Part shown: piece after piece, positions 61,139 to 64,000 of the stretch
Numbering within the stretch: position 1 is the first letter of the stretch
How the letters are laid out: every line of letters begins with the position of its first letter
NCBI GenBank assembly: GCA_021772675.1
Contig: JAJFLO010000359.1
Location: 1 to 64,000, forward strand
Length of the DNA stretch: 64,000 nucleotides
Direction of reading: 5' to 3'
From: Verrucomicrobiota bacterium
GTDB taxonomy: Bacteria > Verrucomicrobiota > Lentisphaeria > JABSQK01 > JAJFLO01
The notes under the pieces: generated by a model
Told to the model about the DNA's origin: nothing
Database searches by the model: none
Seen by the model: the letters and a program-made list of their open reading frames with translations, nothing else
Made by a program: the position numbers and the translations under genes

Positions 61139-61612
61139 ATGAATATCGGTAACTATTTACATACTGAACCGGTAGACTATCATGTGAATCGGAAAGATGA
61201 GGTCGGCGATGAGACTGTCGATTCCAATTCAAGTTTATCTTTGGATGCTCTGCTCAGTCAACGTACAGGGATAACCAAAATCAAACTTGAAGTTTTGGCG
61301 GCTCAACTATCTGAACGTTTAAGCATTAGGCAACGTAATCTGGGAAGCATTGGCTATGACGAACTATTAATTGGAAACTGGCTTCTTGAGCTGAATTCCA
61401 TGGGTGCAACAAATACACACCAAAGTTTTCAGACACGGATGCCACTTCATAATAAAGCGCTTGATATGAGCAAAGATCGACGGCAAACAGATGTTGACTG
61501 CTGGCGCGACATTGCTAGATTGAGTCATGAGTTTTTGTCAACCTGGGATGCACATGAACAGGCAAAGGCAAGGGGGAAGTTTTTGAGTGAAACGAATTCA
61601 AGAGATGACTGA
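61139..61612 (+). CDS. hypothetical protein of a mobile element
   Basis: 157-aa ORF overlapping the HerA-like gene. Confidence 0.45.
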   Translation: MNIGNYLHTEPVDYHVNRKDEVGDETVDSNSSLSLDALLSQRTGITKIKLEVLAAQLSERLSIRQRNLGSIGYDELLIGNWLLELNSMGATNTHQSFQTRMPLHNKALDMSKDRRQTDVDCWRDIARLSHEFLSTWDAHEQAKARGKFLSETNSRDD

Positions 61613-62969
61613 TCTTTGTAAGAAACTAAAACCGGTGATTGGTCATAAAAGGGCAGTCAATTTACTCAAAGCATATATTACATCTGAAACTATGGACGAA
61701 GAATTCAGAGTTGAGACATTTATCCATATGTTTATTCTTAAGTACCTAGGCAGTGATTTAGATGACAGTAAAATTTTCTTGCCTTCTAATAAAGAAGCAT
61801 CCATGGAAGGTGAATTTTTTATTGGAAATATTATGTATGGTGATAAAATGTCGCATCCAATTTTCTTAACTGAAACGGACTATATTAAACATATTTCTAT
61901 CAGCGGGATAACGGGTGGGGGTAAGACAAATTTAGGATTTATTTTACTTCTAAATCTTCTAAAGAAACAAATTCCTTTTCTTGTTATTGACTGGCGTCGG
62001 TCCTGGCGTGACATACTAACACTCGAAAAAGAACCTGTTGAATCAATAAACGTTTATTCTATTGGCAGGGGAAAAGGCGTTCCTCTATTATTCAATCCTC
62101 TTAGAGGACCTCCTGGAATTCATTATCAACTGTGGCTTGGAACGGTTTTTGAATCTCTGATTAAATCTCATCTTTCCGGTCCAGGTGTATCTGAGATACT
62201 ATCAAGAGTCTTTGAGGGTAAATTTGCAGATTTCAATTTAGATAAAGATTCAAAAGATGGATATCCTAATTTTTTTGATGCTTTAGAAGAAATCCAGAGA
62301 ATGAAATTGAGAGGTCGCCAGCTGTTATGGCAAGATAGTGCGATACGAATTTTACGGTCACTAACACATATTGGGCCGGCTGCTCAAGCATTTAATGCAC
62401 GTCATCCTGTAAAATTAGAAGAGTTACTTAAGAAACCGGTGATTTTAGAACTCGATATGGAACTGCCAAAGTCATTACGAACATTTTTTAGTGAAATCAT
62501 TCTCCGATTTATTCATTTATACAGATTGGGAACTGGTGAAAGTGAGCAGTTAAAAAATGTATTAATACTTGAAGAAATCCATAATTTGTTCCCTCAAACT
62601 GCTATAGAAAAGCGAGAGATTAATAGTCTTGATATCATATTTAAGGAAATGCGTGGATTTGGCTGTTCTATAGTGAGTATCACGCAATCACCAAGTTTGG
62701 TTCCTGTATCAATTCTTGCTAACTGTAATACGCAAATCTATTTCAGTTTACAGCATGAGGATGACATCCGTACGGCAAAGAAAGCACTTTTTTTATCTGA
62801 TAAAGAAGCGGTATACCTGGATAGATTGAGGGTAGGGGAGGCAATCATTAAAATCAAATCACGGATTTCACCCAGTCTTATTCAAGTACCTCTTGTTCCA
62901 ATTAAAAGAGGTACTATTACAGATGCAATGATTAGAGGTATGAAATATGGAAAAACGGATATGGATTAA
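61587..62969 (+). CDS. HerA/TraG-like P-loop ATPase
   Basis: ISITGITGGGKTNLGFILLLNL-type Walker A (SISGITGGGKTN); KNVLILEEIHNLFPQ Walker B; IVSITQSPSLVP. Confidence 0.75.
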   Translation: MKRIQEMTDLCKKLKPVIGHKRAVNLLKAYITSETMDEEFRVETFIHMFILKYLGSDLDDSKIFLPSNKEASMEGEFFIGNIMYGDKMSHPIFLTETDYIKHISISGITGGGKTNLGFILLLNLLKKQIPFLVIDWRRSWRDILTLEKEPVESINVYSIGRGKGVPLLFNPLRGPPGIHYQLWLGTVFESLIKSHLSGPGVSEILSRVFEGKFADFNLDKDSKDGYPNFFDALEEIQRMKLRGRQLLWQDSAIRILRSLTHIGPAAQAFNARHPVKLEELLKKPVILELDMELPKSLRTFFSEIILRFIHLYRLGTGESEQLKNVLILEEIHNLFPQTAIEKREINSLDIIFKEMRGFGCSIVSITQSPSLVPVSILANCNTQIYFSLQHEDDIRTAKKALFLSDKEAVYLDRLRVGEAIIKIKSRISPSLIQVPLVPIKRGTITDAMIRGMKYGKTDMD

Positions 62970-63273
62970 ATCAGGAGTAATAGAAGAATTAGATAAGCGT
63001 GAAATGGCTTTCATGAATATGGTTTACAAAAATATCGTATACTATTACACCCTATTATACCAAAAGAAGGATTCATGCCGGTATGAATTGAATTTATCAC
63101 AATTAATGATGCTTTGTAATCGTGATGGGAAAAGCGTGATAAATGCCGTGAGGTTACTGGCAAATACGATCCCTGCTGACGAAAATGAAAAGCCCAAGGT
63201 TTATTACGATAGGGTCCAATCTACAAAAAACGCATCACATAGGCCATACCGGATTTTTTTGCGAAATCGGTGA
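62947..63273 (+). CDS. small hypothetical protein of a mobile element
   Basis: 108 aa, start overlaps the upstream ATPase gene. Confidence 0.45.
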   Translation: MEKRIWIKSGVIEELDKREMAFMNMVYKNIVYYYTLLYQKKDSCRYELNLSQLMMLCNRDGKSVINAVRLLANTIPADENEKPKVYYDRVQSTKNASHRPYRIFLRNR

Positions 63274-63276
63274 TCG

Positions 63277-63999
63277 TTATGCTGCTTGTTGCTGTTTGTC
63301 ATTAATCTCCTTAACAGCTAATTTTAGTATTTGTTCCTTCATTAACTGCATTAGTGATTCGGAATCTGCAAGCCGTTGCTTTAATGTATCCAATTCGCTG
63401 CTATCATTTAATGCTGACTTAACTTTAATTGTTTCACCAGTATTCAAGTTAGTACAGCATTTGTAACAGATTACTGCTTCGGGTTCATTAACAAAGTTAC
63501 ATTGGAGACAAATTCTATTTTGGGGAGATTCTTTCTTTTCATTTACTAACCCATAATGTCGGCTAAAACGGTCAACCATATCATCCGCACAGAGACGACC
63601 GTAAACTTTTGTATAGTAATCTACCCCATGTCCGAGGCTTTGAGCCGCTAAATCCGGAGGCATATTATCACGCTTTTTCAATACTGCACTTGAATGACGA
63701 AGGTTATAAAAATCCAGCGGCTTATCCAGACTGATTTTCTTTCCCAAATTTCGTACTCTTTTTGCCATTGCATCATAGTTGTATTGTTTCACGGATGAAC
63801 TTTTTGTTCCAATCGGTTTATTTTTGGGATGGCTCATTTTTTTGTTCTCATCAATCCAAAGCCAGTCATTATTTCTTTTTGTCGGGTGTTCATGGTACCA
63901 CCGTAAAAAATACGGAGCGCTTTTTTGAAGAACGGTATGTCGTTGACCTGTTTTCCCAGCTCTCACATAAATCACTACCACACGTTCCTTAAGCTTCAC
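63277..63999 (-). CDS. tyrosine recombinase/integrase with C-terminal zinc ribbon (5' end beyond window)
   Basis: FYNLRHSSAVLKKRDNMPPDLAAQSLGHGVDYYTKVYGR catalytic region; CLQCNFVNEPEAVICYKCCTNL zinc ribbon. Confidence 0.8.
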   Translation of the reverse strand: MKLKERVVVIYVRAGKTGQRHTVLQKSAPYFLRWYHEHPTKRNNDWLWIDENKKMSHPKNKPIGTKSSSVKQYNYDAMAKRVRNLGKKISLDKPLDFYNLRHSSAVLKKRDNMPPDLAAQSLGHGVDYYTKVYGRLCADDMVDRFSRHYGLVNEKKESPQNRICLQCNFVNEPEAVICYKCCTNLNTGETIKVKSALNDSSELDTLKQRLADSESLMQLMKEQILKLAVKEINDKQQQAA

Positions 64000-64000
64000 G

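Noticed and set aside
1-64000. tRNA or rRNA genes
   Set aside because: No convincing T-arm/anticodon arrangement or rRNA-like sequence seen by eye; tRNAscan-SE and barrnap would settle this

Overview
This 64 kb bacterial window is AT-rich overall and has a mosaic structure with three parts.

(1) About 1-31 kb: a membrane/osmotic-stress and ATP-grasp accessory island. It holds three MscS-type channels, two intact CorA/ZntB-type transporters plus a CorA tail remnant, an SLC12-like cation-chloride cotransporter, a tandem UspA protein, a receiver-less (PspF-like) sigma-54 activator, and DUF502 and YqjD-like membrane proteins. It also holds a repeatedly duplicated and partly decayed set of N-formylglutamate-amidohydrolase-like (NFGase), GshB/RimK-like ATP-grasp, DUF1704 (HEIGTH/QEGLA) and aspartoacylase-like genes.

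(2) About 31-41 kb: secreted proteins, including a cohesin-like protein, a formylglycine-generating-enzyme-like protein and two proteins with dockerin-like EF-hand C-termini. One of the latter carries an exact 31-residue repeat.

(3) About 41.7-59.2 kb: a compact BREX type 3-like operon (HTH, brxF, brxC, pglX-type methylase, brxHII helicase, pglZ, brxA-position gene). Two extra genes are embedded in it: an AlbA_2/Schlafen-type ATP-binding regulator, and a fused Mrr-like nuclease-STAND NTPase-winged-helix protein. This is followed by a mobile-element segment with a DUF2958 protein, a winged-helix protein, a HerA-like ATPase and a tyrosine integrase with a zinc ribbon.

The best leads are the nuclease-STAND insertion in BREX, the AT-rich block inside the BREX methylase, the frameshifted BREX HTH gene, a putative sigma-54 regulon, and the decaying ATP-grasp/DUF1704/NFGase cluster. 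All family calls come from reading motifs by eye; no database search was run.
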